From the NCBI GenBank assembly GCA_001602455.1, contig CP012157.1, positions 243,733 to 307,732 on the forward strand: a stretch of 64,000 nt of DNA, given 5' to 3'. Shown here piece by piece: positions 35,043 through 43,803 of this stretch (position 1 is the stretch's first letter; each line of letters starts with the position of its first letter). The stretch is from Betaproteobacteria bacterium UKL13-2. GTDB taxonomy: Bacteria > Pseudomonadota > Gammaproteobacteria > Burkholderiales > Usitatibacteraceae. The notes beneath the pieces are model-generated. The model did not search any database and was not told where the DNA came from. It saw only the letters and a list, made by a program, of their open reading frames with translations. The translations under genes were made by a program, and so were the position numbers.

Positions 35043-36845
35043 TTAGAACCAGTTGGGCTGCATGTCGAGTGAGGTGGTATCAAGATTTTGTACTAGGTCC
35101 AGCATCGGCCCGACCTTGGGTAACTCGACTACAAAGAAGTAACGACACGCTTGCCATTTGCCATGATAGAAGTCGCTTTCGGCGGATGTGTAATGCCGCG
35201 AGGCGGCGAGAGATTGTTCGAGCCACATCCACGCGATCACCACATGGCCAAAGGCTTCGAGAAATGATGAGGAATTGGCGAGTGTGTGATTGATGTCGCC
35301 CGCAGCCCATACAGTCTGCGTCACCGTCACCAAGCGTTCTGCATAACTCGCAAGTTGGGCGGCAAAGGCGCGTGTGTCAGCATTTTTACTGGCGGCGGCG
35401 ATCGTCGAGGTGATGCGTTGGCCCAGCAAGCGTAGCGCGGCGCCGCTCTGCATCACCACTTTGCGCCCGAGCAGATCCAAACCTTGAATGCCGTGCGTGC
35501 CTTCATGGATCGCGTTGAGTCGATTGTCGCGGTAGAACTGCTCCACCGGAAAGTCTCGCGTGTAGCCATATCCGCCGAGCACTTGAATGGCCAGTGAGTT
35601 GGCTTGCAAACACCACTGCGACGGCCAGCTCTTGGCGATGGGCGTCAGGATATCGAGCAGCAGCGTTGCTTCCTTTCGGGCTGCCTCATCGACCGAGGTT
35701 TTCTCCTCATCCACCAGTCGTGCGCAATACAAATTGAGCGCAAGCGCACCTTCCACGTAGGATTTTTGTGCGAGCAACATCCGTCTCACATCGGTGTGTT
35801 CAATGATGGGGATCTGTTTGCTCGTGGGATCTTTGTCACTTGGTGGCCGACCCTGTGGACGCGACTTTGCGTAAGCGAGTGCGTGCAAGTAACCGGTGTA
35901 TCCCAAGACTGTGGCGCCCAAGCCAACACCAATTCGGGCCTCGTTCATCATGTGGAACATGCAGGCCAAGCCCTTGTTGGGTTCCCCCACAAGATAACCG
36001 ACCGCGCCGTCGTTTCCCTGCGGCTTGAATTTGCCTTCGCCAAAATTTAGCAGGCAATTGGTCGTTCCGCGATACCCCATCTTGTGGTTTAGCCCGGCGA
36101 GCACCACATCATTGCGTTCACCAATCGTGCCGTCATTGTTGACCAAATGCTTGGGAACAATAAACAGCGAAATACCCTTCACACCAGCAGGCGCATCCGG
36201 CAATCGCGCCAAGACCAGATGCACGATGTTCTCCGACATCTCGTGCTCGCCGCCCGAAATCCACATCTTGTTACCGAACAAGCGGTAGGTGTTGTCAGGT
36301 TGCAGCAGCGCACGCGTGTTGATGTCGGATAAAGACGATCCTGCTTGCGGTTCAGACAAACACATCGTGCCAAAGAAACGTCCCGCCAGCATCGGCTTCA
36401 CGAACAGCTCGATTTGTGACGGCGTGCCGTGTGCGAGCAACAGATTGGTATTGCCGATGGTCAGAAATGGGTAAGCGGCCGTGGCGCAATTTGCCGCCAT
36501 GAAATAGGCCATCATCGCTTTGTCGATGACCACTGGAAGCTGCATGCCACCCAGTGACTCATCTTGCGATGCCGCGACCAATCCCGCCGCATTAAACGCG
36601 TCGATAGCGGCCTTTACCTCGGGAATCACGGTCACATGTTGACCGTCAAAGTGCGGTTCGTTCAGATCACTTTTACGGTTATGCGGTGCGAACAAATCTT
36701 CTGCGAGCTTTTCTGCGGTGTCGAGAACCGCATCGAAGGTTTCACGATCATGTTGCCGATAACGATCACACGCCGTCAGCGAAGTGGCGTCGAGCCATTC
36801 GTAGAGCAGAAAATTCAGATCGCGGCGGGAGAGAAGGGAGGACAT
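35043..36845 (-). CDS. Acyl-CoA dehydrogenase, large C-terminal-domain type
   Basis: 600 residues from ATG 36845. The length and the extra C-terminal domain (RITSTIAAASKNADTRAFAA onward) fit the subfamily that includes DmdC-like and long-chain enzymes. Motifs: FGTMCLSEPQAGSSLSDINT (FAD/substrate region), KMWISGGEHEM, VPKHLVNNDG, HKMGYRGTTNC, MFHMMNEARIGVGLGA and VLGGYGYTRDFPVEQFYRD, NAIHEGTHGIQGLDL. It oxidises an acyl-CoA at C2-C3 with FAD and passes electrons to ETF. Chain-length preference cannot be told. It follows the SDR gene by about 21 bp. Confidence 0.9.
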   Translation of the reverse strand: MSSLLSRRDLNFLLYEWLDATSLTACDRYRQHDRETFDAVLDTAEKLAEDLFAPHNRKSDLNEPHFDGQHVTVIPEVKAAIDAFNAAGLVAASQDESLGGMQLPVVIDKAMMAYFMAANCATAAYPFLTIGNTNLLLAHGTPSQIELFVKPMLAGRFFGTMCLSEPQAGSSLSDINTRALLQPDNTYRLFGNKMWISGGEHEMSENIVHLVLARLPDAPAGVKGISLFIVPKHLVNNDGTIGERNDVVLAGLNHKMGYRGTTNCLLNFGEGKFKPQGNDGAVGYLVGEPNKGLACMFHMMNEARIGVGLGATVLGYTGYLHALAYAKSRPQGRPPSDKDPTSKQIPIIEHTDVRRMLLAQKSYVEGALALNLYCARLVDEEKTSVDEAARKEATLLLDILTPIAKSWPSQWCLQANSLAIQVLGGYGYTRDFPVEQFYRDNRLNAIHEGTHGIQGLDLLGRKVVMQSGAALRLLGQRITSTIAAASKNADTRAFAAQLASYAERLVTVTQTVWAAGDINHTLANSSSFLEAFGHVVIAWMWLEQSLAASRHYTSAESDFYHGKWQACRYFFVVELPKVGPMLDLVQNLDTTSLDMQPNWF

Positions 36846-36866
36846 GTTAGTTAAGTGCGCCGGCAA

Positions 36867-37619
36867 TCATCTTGGTTTTCTTGGCATACGTTGGAAGACG
36901 CGGTCGTACAACCAGTTCGGCGTAATGCGAAGCACACGCGCTGCAATCCCCATCGACCACGGGATCACGGTGAAAGAAGTTTTGCGCTCAATGGTGCGCG
37001 CAAACCGAACCGCCGCCTGCTCAACATCAATCAGGAACGGCATTTTGAATTTATTCACGGCCGTCATCGGCGTACGAATGTAGCCGGGACAAATGGTCAC
37101 GACGGCAACACCAGCCGAACGTAATTCGACGCGCAAACTTTCACAGTAGCGAATCGCCGCCGCTTTGGATGCGGAATACGCGCCGCCACCCGGGATACCG
37201 CGAAACCCGGCAACACTGGCAATACCAACGAGTGTGCCGCTGCCCTTGGCTTTCATTGACTCAACAAAGGGATGAAAGGTATTCACCATACCCATGACAT
37301 TGATATCGAAGATCTCTTGGAATGCTCGCAGGTCGTCTTCCACTTCTGTCAACGTGCCGCGCGAAACACCCGCGTTGGCGACAACAATATCTGGGACACC
37401 GTGTTTTGCCATGAAGTTGTTGGCAGCGGCCTTGAGTGCCTTTGCATCCCGAACGTCACATGCGTAAATCTCCGGGCGCGGCGTGATGGTGTCAGCAACA
37501 CGTTCAAGCCAATCGCCGCGTCTGGCAACCAACGCTAACTGCGCGCCTTGAGCCGCATAGTGACGGGCGAGCGATTCGCCGATACCGCTAGAGGCACCGG
37601 TAATGAAGATTTTTTGCAT
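36867..37619 (-). CDS. Short-chain dehydrogenase/reductase
   Basis: 250 residues. The N-terminal NAD(P) loop is FITGASSGIGESLARHY, followed by VVANAGVSRGTL (the NAG motif) and a catalytic Ser with GGGAYSASKAAAIRYCESLR (Tyr-x3-Lys). After that comes VTICPGYIRTPMTAV. It has no signal peptide; a hydrophobic segment near the C-terminus could associate with membrane. The substrate is unknown. It is upstream of the acyl-CoA dehydrogenase and downstream of dsbA. Confidence 0.88.
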   Translation of the reverse strand: MQKIFITGASSGIGESLARHYAAQGAQLALVARRGDWLERVADTITPRPEIYACDVRDAKALKAAANNFMAKHGVPDIVVANAGVSRGTLTEVEDDLRAFQEIFDINVMGMVNTFHPFVESMKAKGSGTLVGIASVAGFRGIPGGGAYSASKAAAIRYCESLRVELRSAGVAVVTICPGYIRTPMTAVNKFKMPFLIDVEQAAVRFARTIERKTSFTVIPWSMGIAARVLRITPNWLYDRVFQRMPRKPR

Positions 37620-37668
37620 CTTTACAGTTTATCAGCGGGCTCTCTTCACGCCCCAAAATCACCGCCCC

Positions 37669-37697
37669 CAAAACAAAAACGGCACCCGAAGGTGCCG
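37669..37697 (-). terminator. Intrinsic terminator downstream of dsbA
   Basis: On the minus strand CGGCACC, loop TTCG, GGTGCCG, then TTTTTGTTTTG. The perfect 7-bp stem with a UUCG tetraloop and a U-rich tail is a strong rho-independent terminator for the argS-SPOR-dsbA run. Confidence 0.88.
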
Positions 37698-37745
37698 TAT
37701 TCGGTATGCCGTATGCCGTATCCCATCTCGCTCGATGTAGTGATC

Positions 37746-38504
37746 TTACTTTGTGGCTGTAGGTGCGGCTGGCTTGGTGGCCGGTGTGGCGGCTGGCTTG
37801 GTGGCCGGTGTGGCGGCTGGCTTGGTGGCTGGCTTGGCAGCAGGTGCACTCGCTTTTGGCGGGGGGTTGGCCGGCGCATTTGATCGGCGAGCATCGTTGA
37901 TCAGGCGATCAATTGTCGCTAAAAAATTATTTGCACCGCCAATTTGTTGCGCAAGAAATCTTCCGTTCACTGCGATCATTGGAGTTGCATTGACCTTGTA
38001 AAGTCCAGCCAGTTCGCGGCCCCGCTTAATTTTTGATGCAACGCTAAACGAATTCTCAACAGACTCGTATTTCTTCGGATCAACACCTTGCTTTTCTAGC
38101 CACTTCAACAGCGTAGGCTTGTGACCCAGTGTGACCCGATCATTGAAAATGGCCTCGAATATCTTTTTATGCAGGCGCTGGATTTCGCCCATTGCCTCCA
38201 GCGTGTAGTAGATCGGCACATCATCGATACCCGCTTGACTAAAGCCTGCCGGTGCCCGCTTGAATTTGACGTCGGCCGGCAGCTTGGCGACCCAAGCCTC
38301 CAGGGCTGGCTCAAGATTTGCGCAATGTATACAACCATATCCAAAAAACTCGATGACTTCCACCGTTCCGTCGTTTGCGACAGGTTGGGGTGGGTCTATC
38401 GGGACGACTTCCTTAGGCGCCTGTGCGAACGCTGCACAAACAAAAAGGGCAGAGGCGGTCATGATGACCGCTCGGCAAACAATTTTTGATATAAACGAAG
38501 TCAT
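37746..38504 (-). CDS. dsbA: DsbA-family thiol:disulfide interchange protein
   Basis: 252 residues from ATG 38504 (an upstream TTG at 38519 is less likely). A signal peptide (about 1-27) precedes a thioredoxin-fold domain with the active site GYGCIHC (Cys58, Cys61) and the cis-Pro loop ATPMIAVNG. It introduces disulfides into periplasmic proteins. Unusually, the C-terminus ends in a low-complexity Ala/Pro/Lys/Thr tail made of repeats of ATKPAATP, coded by a near-exact 24-bp DNA repeat (37760-37840). The tail is not part of the usual DsbA fold and may be variable in length. It is part of an argS-SPOR-dsbA run. Confidence 0.92.
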   Translation of the reverse strand: MTSFISKIVCRAVIMTASALFVCAAFAQAPKEVVPIDPPQPVANDGTVEVIEFFGYGCIHCANLEPALEAWVAKLPADVKFKRAPAGFSQAGIDDVPIYYTLEAMGEIQRLHKKIFEAIFNDRVTLGHKPTLLKWLEKQGVDPKKYESVENSFSVASKIKRGRELAGLYKVNATPMIAVNGRFLAQQIGGANNFLATIDRLINDARRSNAPANPPPKASAPAAKPATKPAATPATKPAATPATKPAAPTATK

Positions 38505-38563
38505 TTTGAGCGTCTTCAATGGTTGAGAGATTGGATAGGGGTAAATTCTGATGCGGTTGCCTG

Positions 38564-39235
38564 TCAGTCCTGCTTCACAACTGCGGCGCCAATCCCATTC
38601 TGGGACAGCACACCTTTGATTCTGTTCACTTCATCTTGGCTCTTGTATGGGCCAAGGCGCACTCGATATAACGTACCCTTGCCCGCGACGTTGACCGCCT
38701 TAATCGACGCCTCAAATCCCGAGAACGCAATTTTCGCTTTAAGGTTTTCCGCTTCGGCCTCGCTCTGAAACGCGCCTGCTTGCAGGTATAGCGTTTCGTT
38801 GAGCGACTTCACTGGTGTGGCTTCTTTGGGCGTTTCTTTGGGCGTTTCTTTCACGGCCTCCTTGACTGGCTCTTTTGGTGCAGGCGGTGTCTTAGGCATG
38901 ACGGCCTCAGCAGGATTTTTACTTGCGCCGTCCTTCTCACCTGGTAAGATTTGATAGAACTCAAAGCGTGGTTTGTCAGGATTCGACGGATCTGCTTTGC
39001 CATCGACCGGGCCTGCGGCCGATGCGCCGCTGGCTGGCTTCGCCGCTGGCAAGGTATCGACGGGCCGCGTCTTTTCAACAAACGGATTAGCCGTTTTTTT
39101 GAGCCAAATTGCGACGCCGAGTGCAAGAAAAATTCCCATGAGCAGGCCGATAATGATGCCCGCGAACAATGGGTTCACCCCCGGTTTGCCGCCGCCACCG
39201 CGTGGTGATGCTTTCGGTTTCATGTCGTTAGCCAT
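38564..39235 (-). CDS. SPOR-domain cell-division/peptidoglycan-binding protein
   Basis: 223 residues. One transmembrane helix (about 23-46) follows a short Gly/Lys-rich cytoplasmic segment, then a Pro/Lys/Glu-rich linker with repeats of KETPKE, and a C-terminal SPOR domain (about 145-223: TLYLQAGAFQSEAEAENLKA, LYRVRLGPYKSQDEVNRIK). SPOR domains bind denuded glycan strands at the septum. Its architecture resembles FtsN/DedD-type proteins. It lies 2 bp after argS and upstream of dsbA, an order common in betaproteobacteria. Confidence 0.9.
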   Translation of the reverse strand: MANDMKPKASPRGGGGKPGVNPLFAGIIIGLLMGIFLALGVAIWLKKTANPFVEKTRPVDTLPAAKPASGASAAGPVDGKADPSNPDKPRFEFYQILPGEKDGASKNPAEAVMPKTPPAPKEPVKEAVKETPKETPKEATPVKSLNETLYLQAGAFQSEAEAENLKAKIAFSGFEASIKAVNVAGKGTLYRVRLGPYKSQDEVNRIKGVLSQNGIGAAVVKQD

Positions 39236-39237
39236 GA

Positions 39238-40902
39238 TTACATTTTCTCCGGTGCAGACACGCCCAAGACGGCAAGGCCGTTTCGAATAACTTGCCGAAC
39301 CGCGACGATGAGCGCGAGACGTGCGTGTTTAAGCGCTTCATCGTCCAGCAGGAACCGCTCAGCATTGTAGTAAGTGTGTAGTTTCGCTGCGAGGTCGCCG
39401 AGGTAGTTTGCCACTAGGTGTGGCGCGAGCTCGCGCGCAGCAAGGCTCAGTGTCTCGGGGAAATCGGCCAGCGTTCGCATCAGCTCGGATTCATAGACGG
39501 ATGTCAAAGGCGAGATGTCGGCGCGGGTCAGCGTGGCAACATCGCCACCCCATTGCTCAAGTACGCGGCAAATGCGAGCGTGCGCATATTGAACGTAGTA
39601 AACGGGATTGTCTTCCGAGTGGCTCTTGGCGAGGTCGATGTCGAAGGTCAGTTGTGAGTCTGATTTGCGCATGATGAAAAAATAGCGCGTGGCGTCACGT
39701 CCTACTTCATCGATTAGATCGCGCAAGGTGACGTAGCTACCAGCACGCTTGGAAATTTTGACTTCCTCGCCGCCGCGCATCACGGTAATCATCTGGTGCA
39801 GCACGTAGTCTGGGTAGCCCAGTGGCACCCCCATCTCCATCGCTTGCAGACCTGCCTTGACTCGCATGAGGGAACCATGATGGTCTGCGCCGAGCTCGGT
39901 GATGGCGCGGGTGAAGCCCCGCTGCCATTTGGTGACGTGATACGCCACGTCTGGCAGAAAGTAGGTAAACGTGCCGTCTGACTTGCGCATCACGCGATCT
40001 TTGTCGTCGCCAAACGGCGTGGTGCGCAACCACAGCGCGCCACCCTCTTCAAAGGTATGACCATTGGCCATCAATTGATTAACCGTTTTTTCAACCAGAC
40101 CATCGGTGTAGATCGATGACTCTAAGAAATAGTTATCGAACCGAACATCAAATGCCTTCAGATCGAGGTCTTGTTCGTGACGAAGTGCAGCGACGGCAAA
40201 CTTTCGAACCTCGTCAAGGTTTTCTCCTCGCGTGTCATTTGGGTGCTCAAGCGAATAGCGCTCAGCAATTTCAACAATGTAGTGACCGCGATAGCCGTCT
40301 TCTGGAAAGGGCGCATCGAGTCCGGCCTTTTCCTTTAATCGCGCAGCCACTGATGCGGCGAGATTATTGATCTGCGCACCGGCATCGTTGTAATAGAACT
40401 CACGGCTGACTTGATAGCCTTGCGCGCTCAATAGTCGTGCCAGCGTATCCCCAATCGCGGCACCACGACCGTGGCCTACGTGGAGCGGACCCGTCGGATT
40501 GGCTGAGACAAATTCAATCATCACCTTTTCGTGATTGCCAACAGCGCTCATGCCAAAGTCTGCGCCCAACTGCGAAACGATTTTGACGATGCGCGTTTCA
40601 GCATCGCGTGACAAACGGACGTTGATAAATCCAGGGCCAGCAATCTCCGGCGTACCCGCGAGCAGGTCGGACGGCGGCAATGCGGCAACAAGCGCCTCAG
40701 CAATCTCGCGCGGTTTCTTCGCTAATTTTCTGGCAAGTTGGAGGGCGCTGTTAACAGCGAAGTGGCCGTGTTCGGGGTTCTTCGGTTTCTCGACCGCAAT
40801 GAGGAATGGGCTTGCCTCATCCGCGATCGCGGGAAAAGCCTTTAGCAGCGCTTGCTGAAAGAGTTCAGCAAGCGCAGTTTTGTTGTCGTTAGACGTGACC
40901 AT
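39238..40902 (-). CDS. argS: Arginine-tRNA ligase
   Basis: 554 residues from ATG 40902; the frame is open to an ATG at 40929, which would add nine residues. It is a class I aminoacyl-tRNA synthetase. [18 protein letters not shown] is the HIGH motif, and [18 protein letters not shown] takes the place of KMSKS. The N-terminal Add-1 domain ([18 protein letters not shown]) and the C-terminal DALR anticodon-binding domain ([14 protein letters not shown] to [10 protein letters not shown]) are intact. It starts the argS-SPOR-dsbA run on the minus strand. Confidence 0.95.
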   Translation of the reverse strand: MVTSNDNKTALAELFQQALLKAFPAIADEASPFLIAVEKPKNPEHGHFAVNSALQLARKLAKKPREIAEALVAALPPSDLLAGTPEIAGPGFINVRLSRDAETRIVKIVSQLGADFGMSAVGNHEKVMIEFVSANPTGPLHVGHGRGAAIGDTLARLLSAQGYQVSREFYYNDAGAQINNLAASVAARLKEKAGLDAPFPEDGYRGHYIVEIAERYSLEHPNDTRGENLDEVRKFAVAALRHEQDLDLKAFDVRFDNYFLESSIYTDGLVEKTVNQLMANGHTFEEGGALWLRTTPFGDDKDRVMRKSDGTFTYFLPDVAYHVTKWQRGFTRAITELGADHHGSLMRVKAGLQAMEMGVPLGYPDYVLHQMITVMRGGEEVKISKRAGSYVTLRDLIDEVGRDATRYFFIMRKSDSQLTFDIDLAKSHSEDNPVYYVQYAHARICRVLEQWGGDVATLTRADISPLTSVYESELMRTLADFPETLSLAARELAPHLVANYLGDLAAKLHTYYNAERFLLDDEALKHARLALIVAVRQVIRNGLAVLGVSAPEKM

Positions 40903-40966
40903 AGCAGCGATAAAAGCGTAATTGGTCATTATATCGGCTCACCGCGATACGCCCCGGCGCGGCGCA

Positions 40967-41006
40967 CCTGAATATTTCACAGCGCCCCATGAAATGTTTG
41001 GGCTAG
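40967..41006. repeat. Short dispersed repeat, inverted pair (copies 3 and 4)
   Basis: CCTGAATATTTCAC (40967-40980) faces ATGAAATGTTTGGGCTAG (40989-41006), an inverted pair around AGCGCCCC. The stop codon (TAG) of the adjoining spermidine-synthase-like gene lies inside the second copy. Confidence 0.65.
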
Positions 41007-41773
41007 AACGATTTTTGAGATCTGATCGAGATAGCGCGGGCCAAGCGAGTCGTCGATTCCCCCCAGCCAATGCCAGTCTCTCGTGCTAATCGGTCGCACT
41101 CCTCTTTGAGGGCCACCATCTCCAGCAAAATCGCCTCGCCGGCCGCTGCAAAAGCGATTGCGTTGCCTTCATCGTTTGCTGGCAGCGCCAAGATTCGCCC
41201 GGAGAATGCATTTTCTAAGTTAGTCGTTTGTTTAGCATAGCCCCGCGATCGGCCAAATAAATTCAGCGCGAGCAAACCCTGTTTCGACAATCGCGCCCGG
41301 CAGTCGCGATAAAAAGACTCGTTGCCGAGCCCCCCAAAACGCGCGTTGTGATCATAGCCATCCACCACAATCAGATCAAAGCGCTTCTTGGACTCCGCCA
41401 TCCACGCAATACCATCGGCAATTTCAATCTTGATGCGGTCCTCATCATGCGGCAGCTTAAATAGTTGATGTCCCACCCGTGGCACCAACGGATTGATCTC
41501 GACGATGGTCTGCACGCATTGCGGTCGGTGACGATACAAAAATTTTGTGACCGAGGCTGCGCCCAAGCCGATCTGCAACACCTGCTTTGGCCAATCCGCA
41601 TCAGGTCGCAAGGCAAGCGCCAACATCAGTTCCCGCGTGTATTCGAGCTCAAGCGCCCAAGGCCTCGCAATCCGCATCGCGCCTTGTACCCACTCCGAAC
41701 CAAAGTGTAGATAGCGGACACCCGCTTCGTCAGAGGTTTCAATAGAATGGATGGGCGCTTTCGTCATCCGCAT
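41003..41773 (-). CDS. Spermidine synthase-like (SpeE-fold) protein
   Basis: 256 residues. It has an aminopropyltransferase/methyltransferase fold: ALELEYTRELMLALALRPD, VLQIGLGAASVTKFLY (nucleotide-binding loop), TIVEINPLVPRVGHQLFKL, and FDLIVVDGYDHNARFGGLGN with the catalytic-type Asp. Many such genes in betaproteobacteria lack the residues that mark true spermidine synthases, and the small N-terminal domain is short here, so the substrate is uncertain. It is divergent from the metX leader. Confidence 0.8.
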   Translation of the reverse strand: MRMTKAPIHSIETSDEAGVRYLHFGSEWVQGAMRIARPWALELEYTRELMLALALRPDADWPKQVLQIGLGAASVTKFLYRHRPQCVQTIVEINPLVPRVGHQLFKLPHDEDRIKIEIADGIAWMAESKKRFDLIVVDGYDHNARFGGLGNESFYRDCRARLSKQGLLALNLFGRSRGYAKQTTNLENAFSGRILALPANDEGNAIAFAAAGEAILLEMVALKEECDRLARETGIGWGESTTRLARAISIRSQKSF

Positions 41774-41848
41774 ATTGTCCCACGGCGGGCGCAGCGAATT
41801 GAGAGGTGATTGCCCGGCTTTTCGGCAGATTGCCAGCGGTGCAGCGCA

Positions 41849-41878
41849 TTGACGGCGCGGCAGGTTTTGACGTAATAT
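41849..41878 (+). promoter_or_regulatory. Sigma-70-type promoter of metXW
   Basis: TTGACG (41849-41854), an 18-bp spacer, and TAATAT (41873-41878). The expected start, near 41885, falls exactly where the riboswitch-like stem begins. Confidence 0.62.
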
Positions 41879-41882
41879 TTCA

Positions 41883-41970
41883 TTGCGCCGATTTGACGAT
41901 CAGCTTGCGGGCGCGGCTCGACAGTTTTAGTTTTACTGCTGGAGAGAACCAACAAATACGGCTAAAGCGG
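41883..41970 (+). promoter_or_regulatory. SAM-II-type riboswitch candidate upstream of metX
   Basis: Just after the predicted transcript start, GCGCC (41885-41889) and GGCGC (41910-41914) make a stem whose loop reads GATTTGACGATCAGCTTGCG. That resembles the conserved GAUUUG and GCUUGC of SAM-II (SAM-alpha) aptamers. ACGGCTAAAG (41958-41967) resembles the conserved GCUAAAG end, although the spacing is longer than usual and the pseudoknot pairing could not be confirmed by eye. It lies ahead of a terminator and metX, the gene such switches control. SAM would be expected to lower metX expression. Confidence 0.48.
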
Positions 41971-41987
41971 CTATCTCGATTTCTGCG

Positions 41988-42021
41988 AAAGCCCGATAGT
42001 CCAAGCTGTCGGGCTTTTTTT
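41988..42021 (+). terminator. Intrinsic terminator/attenuator in the metX leader
   Basis: AAAGCCCGATAG, loop TCCAAG, CTGTCGGGCTTTTTTTT, ending 26 bases before metX. An alternative pairing of GGCTATC (near 41969-41975) with GATAGTCC (41995-42002) would disrupt it, so it reads as a switchable attenuator rather than the end of an upstream gene, which is on the other strand. Confidence 0.85.
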
Positions 42022-42046
42022 CGTTTTTGAAAGCGGGCGTGTCACG

Positions 42047-43162
42047 TTGATTGCTAAACCGCAACTCGCACACTTTTCTCAACCACTCGCACTCGCGAGT
42101 GGTGCGGTGTTGCGCGATTATGATCTGGCCTTTGAGACATACGGCACGCTCAACGCCGATAAGTCCAATGCGGTACTTGTCTGTCACGCGCTGAACGCCT
42201 CTCACCATGTCGCGGCCGTGTATGAAGATCAACCTGACGAGCACGGCTGGTGGGACAACATGGTCGGCTCCGGCAAGCCGGTCGATACGGATCGCTTTTT
42301 TGTGATTGGCGTCAATAATTTGGGCTCGTGTTTTGGCTCCACGGGTCCCACCACGATGAACCCGGAGACAGGCAAACGATGGGGCGCCGATTTTCCGTTA
42401 GTCACCGTCGAAGACTGGGTGGATTCACAGGCGCGACTGCTCGATCAACTCGGCGTGACAACCTTAGCAGCGGTAATAGGCGGCTCGCTAGGGGGCATGC
42501 AGGCCATGTCTTGGGCGATTCGCTATCCCCAACGAATACGGCACGCACTGGTGATTGCGGCCGCGCCAAACTTGTCCGCGCAAAATATTGCGTTCAATGA
42601 AGTCGCACGTCAGGCGATCATGAGTGACAGCGCGTTTCACAACGGCGCCTTTGCCGACTACAACACGGTACCGAAAGACGGCCTGACGGTGGCGCGCATG
42701 ATTGGCCATATTACCTATATCTCGGATGACCAAATGGAATCGAAGTTTGGCCGTGGCTTGCGGGAGGGATTGAAATTTTCATTCGCCCCGGAATTCCAAA
42801 TTGAGTCCTACCTTCGTTATCAGGGTGAGAAGTTTTCCGAGTACTACGACGCCAATACCTATCTGCGCGTCACGAAAGCGCTCGATTATTTTGATCCTGC
42901 ACGTCAATTTGAGGGCGACCTTTCGCGTGCGTTCGCTGGCATTACCGCACGGATGCTGGTGATATCTTTCACCACCGACTGGCGTTTCTCGCCCGCACGT
43001 TCACGCGAGATTGTCAAAGCCTTGCTGGATGCCGACCGGGATGTTACCTACGCTGAAGTGAACGCGCCGCATGGCCACGATGCGTTTTTGCTCGATGACC
43101 GGCAATATCATGCGATTGTGCGCGGCTACTTGCGGGGCATTTCAACCGGAGCAGCCACATGA
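42047..43162 (+). CDS. metX: Homoserine O-acyltransferase
   Basis: 371 residues. There is no ATG, and a TTG at 42047 is the first plausible start ([19 protein letters not shown]). It activates homoserine for methionine synthesis. Alpha/beta-hydrolase motifs: [42 protein letters not shown], nucleophile Ser147 in [11 protein letters not shown], and the C-terminal TDWRFSP (Asp) and [12 protein letters not shown] (His). Members of this family can use acetyl- or succinyl-CoA; which applies here is not certain. It overlaps metW by four bases and follows a probable riboswitch. Confidence 0.92.
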   Translation: MIAKPQLAHFSQPLALASGAVLRDYDLAFETYGTLNADKSNAVLVCHALNASHHVAAVYEDQPDEHGWWDNMVGSGKPVDTDRFFVIGVNNLGSCFGSTGPTTMNPETGKRWGADFPLVTVEDWVDSQARLLDQLGVTTLAAVIGGSLGGMQAMSWAIRYPQRIRHALVIAAAPNLSAQNIAFNEVARQAIMSDSAFHNGAFADYNTVPKDGLTVARMIGHITYISDDQMESKFGRGLREGLKFSFAPEFQIESYLRYQGEKFSEYYDANTYLRVTKALDYFDPARQFEGDLSRAFAGITARMLVISFTTDWRFSPARSREIVKALLDADRDVTYAEVNAPHGHDAFLLDDRQYHAIVRGYLRGISTGAAT

Positions 43163-43746
43163 TTACCCGCGCCGACTTTGACATCATTACGCAATGGGTC
43201 CCGCCAAAATCTCGCGTGCTTGATCTAGGGTGCGGCGATGGTTCGCTCATTCGCTATCTCACTGACGAAAAACAGGTTCGTGGCTACGGCATTGAGAATG
43301 ACGATCAGTCGCTCTTGAAATGCATCGGCAACCGTGTCAGCGTAATCCAAACCAACCTCGAAGCCGGCATGAAGGAAATTGCCGACCATTCGTTCGACGT
43401 GGTGATTCTTTCGCAGACACTACAAGCAATCAAACATACCGAGGCGGTGGTTGCAGATATGTTGCGCGTGGGCAGAGAGGCGATTGTGACCTTCCCGAAT
43501 TTCGGCTACTGGAAACATCGTCTGCAAATTGGTCTCGCTGGCAAGATGCCCGTGTCTGACGATTTGCCTTATCAATGGTATGACACCCCGAACGTGCATC
43601 TGTTTACGATCAACGACTTTGAAAGCTTCTGTCGCAATCGTGGGTATCGCATCAACAACCGCCGCGTGTTGGCGGGAAACGGCGAAGCGACGTTTTTGCC
43701 GAACCTTACCGGCACCTTGGCGCTATACAAAATCTCAGCGCAATAG
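43159..43746 (+). CDS. metW: MetW, methionine biosynthesis protein
   Basis: 195 residues, the usual length. It is a small Rossmann SAM-binding protein: [19 protein letters not shown] (motif I), [32 protein letters not shown], and [18 protein letters not shown] with the family's FPNFGYW signature. It occurs with metX in many proteobacteria and is thought to assist or regulate homoserine acylation. The ATGA overlap with metX implies translational coupling. Confidence 0.93.
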   Translation: MITRADFDIITQWVPPKSRVLDLGCGDGSLIRYLTDEKQVRGYGIENDDQSLLKCIGNRVSVIQTNLEAGMKEIADHSFDVVILSQTLQAIKHTEAVVADMLRVGREAIVTFPNFGYWKHRLQIGLAGKMPVSDDLPYQWYDTPNVHLFTINDFESFCRNRGYRINNRRVLAGNGEATFLPNLTGTLALYKISAQ

Positions 43747-43803
43747 CCGCTGGCGCTCCTATTCTCATTGCGTCCGCGCTCTGTTGGTGCTACTCAACGC
43801 GCA

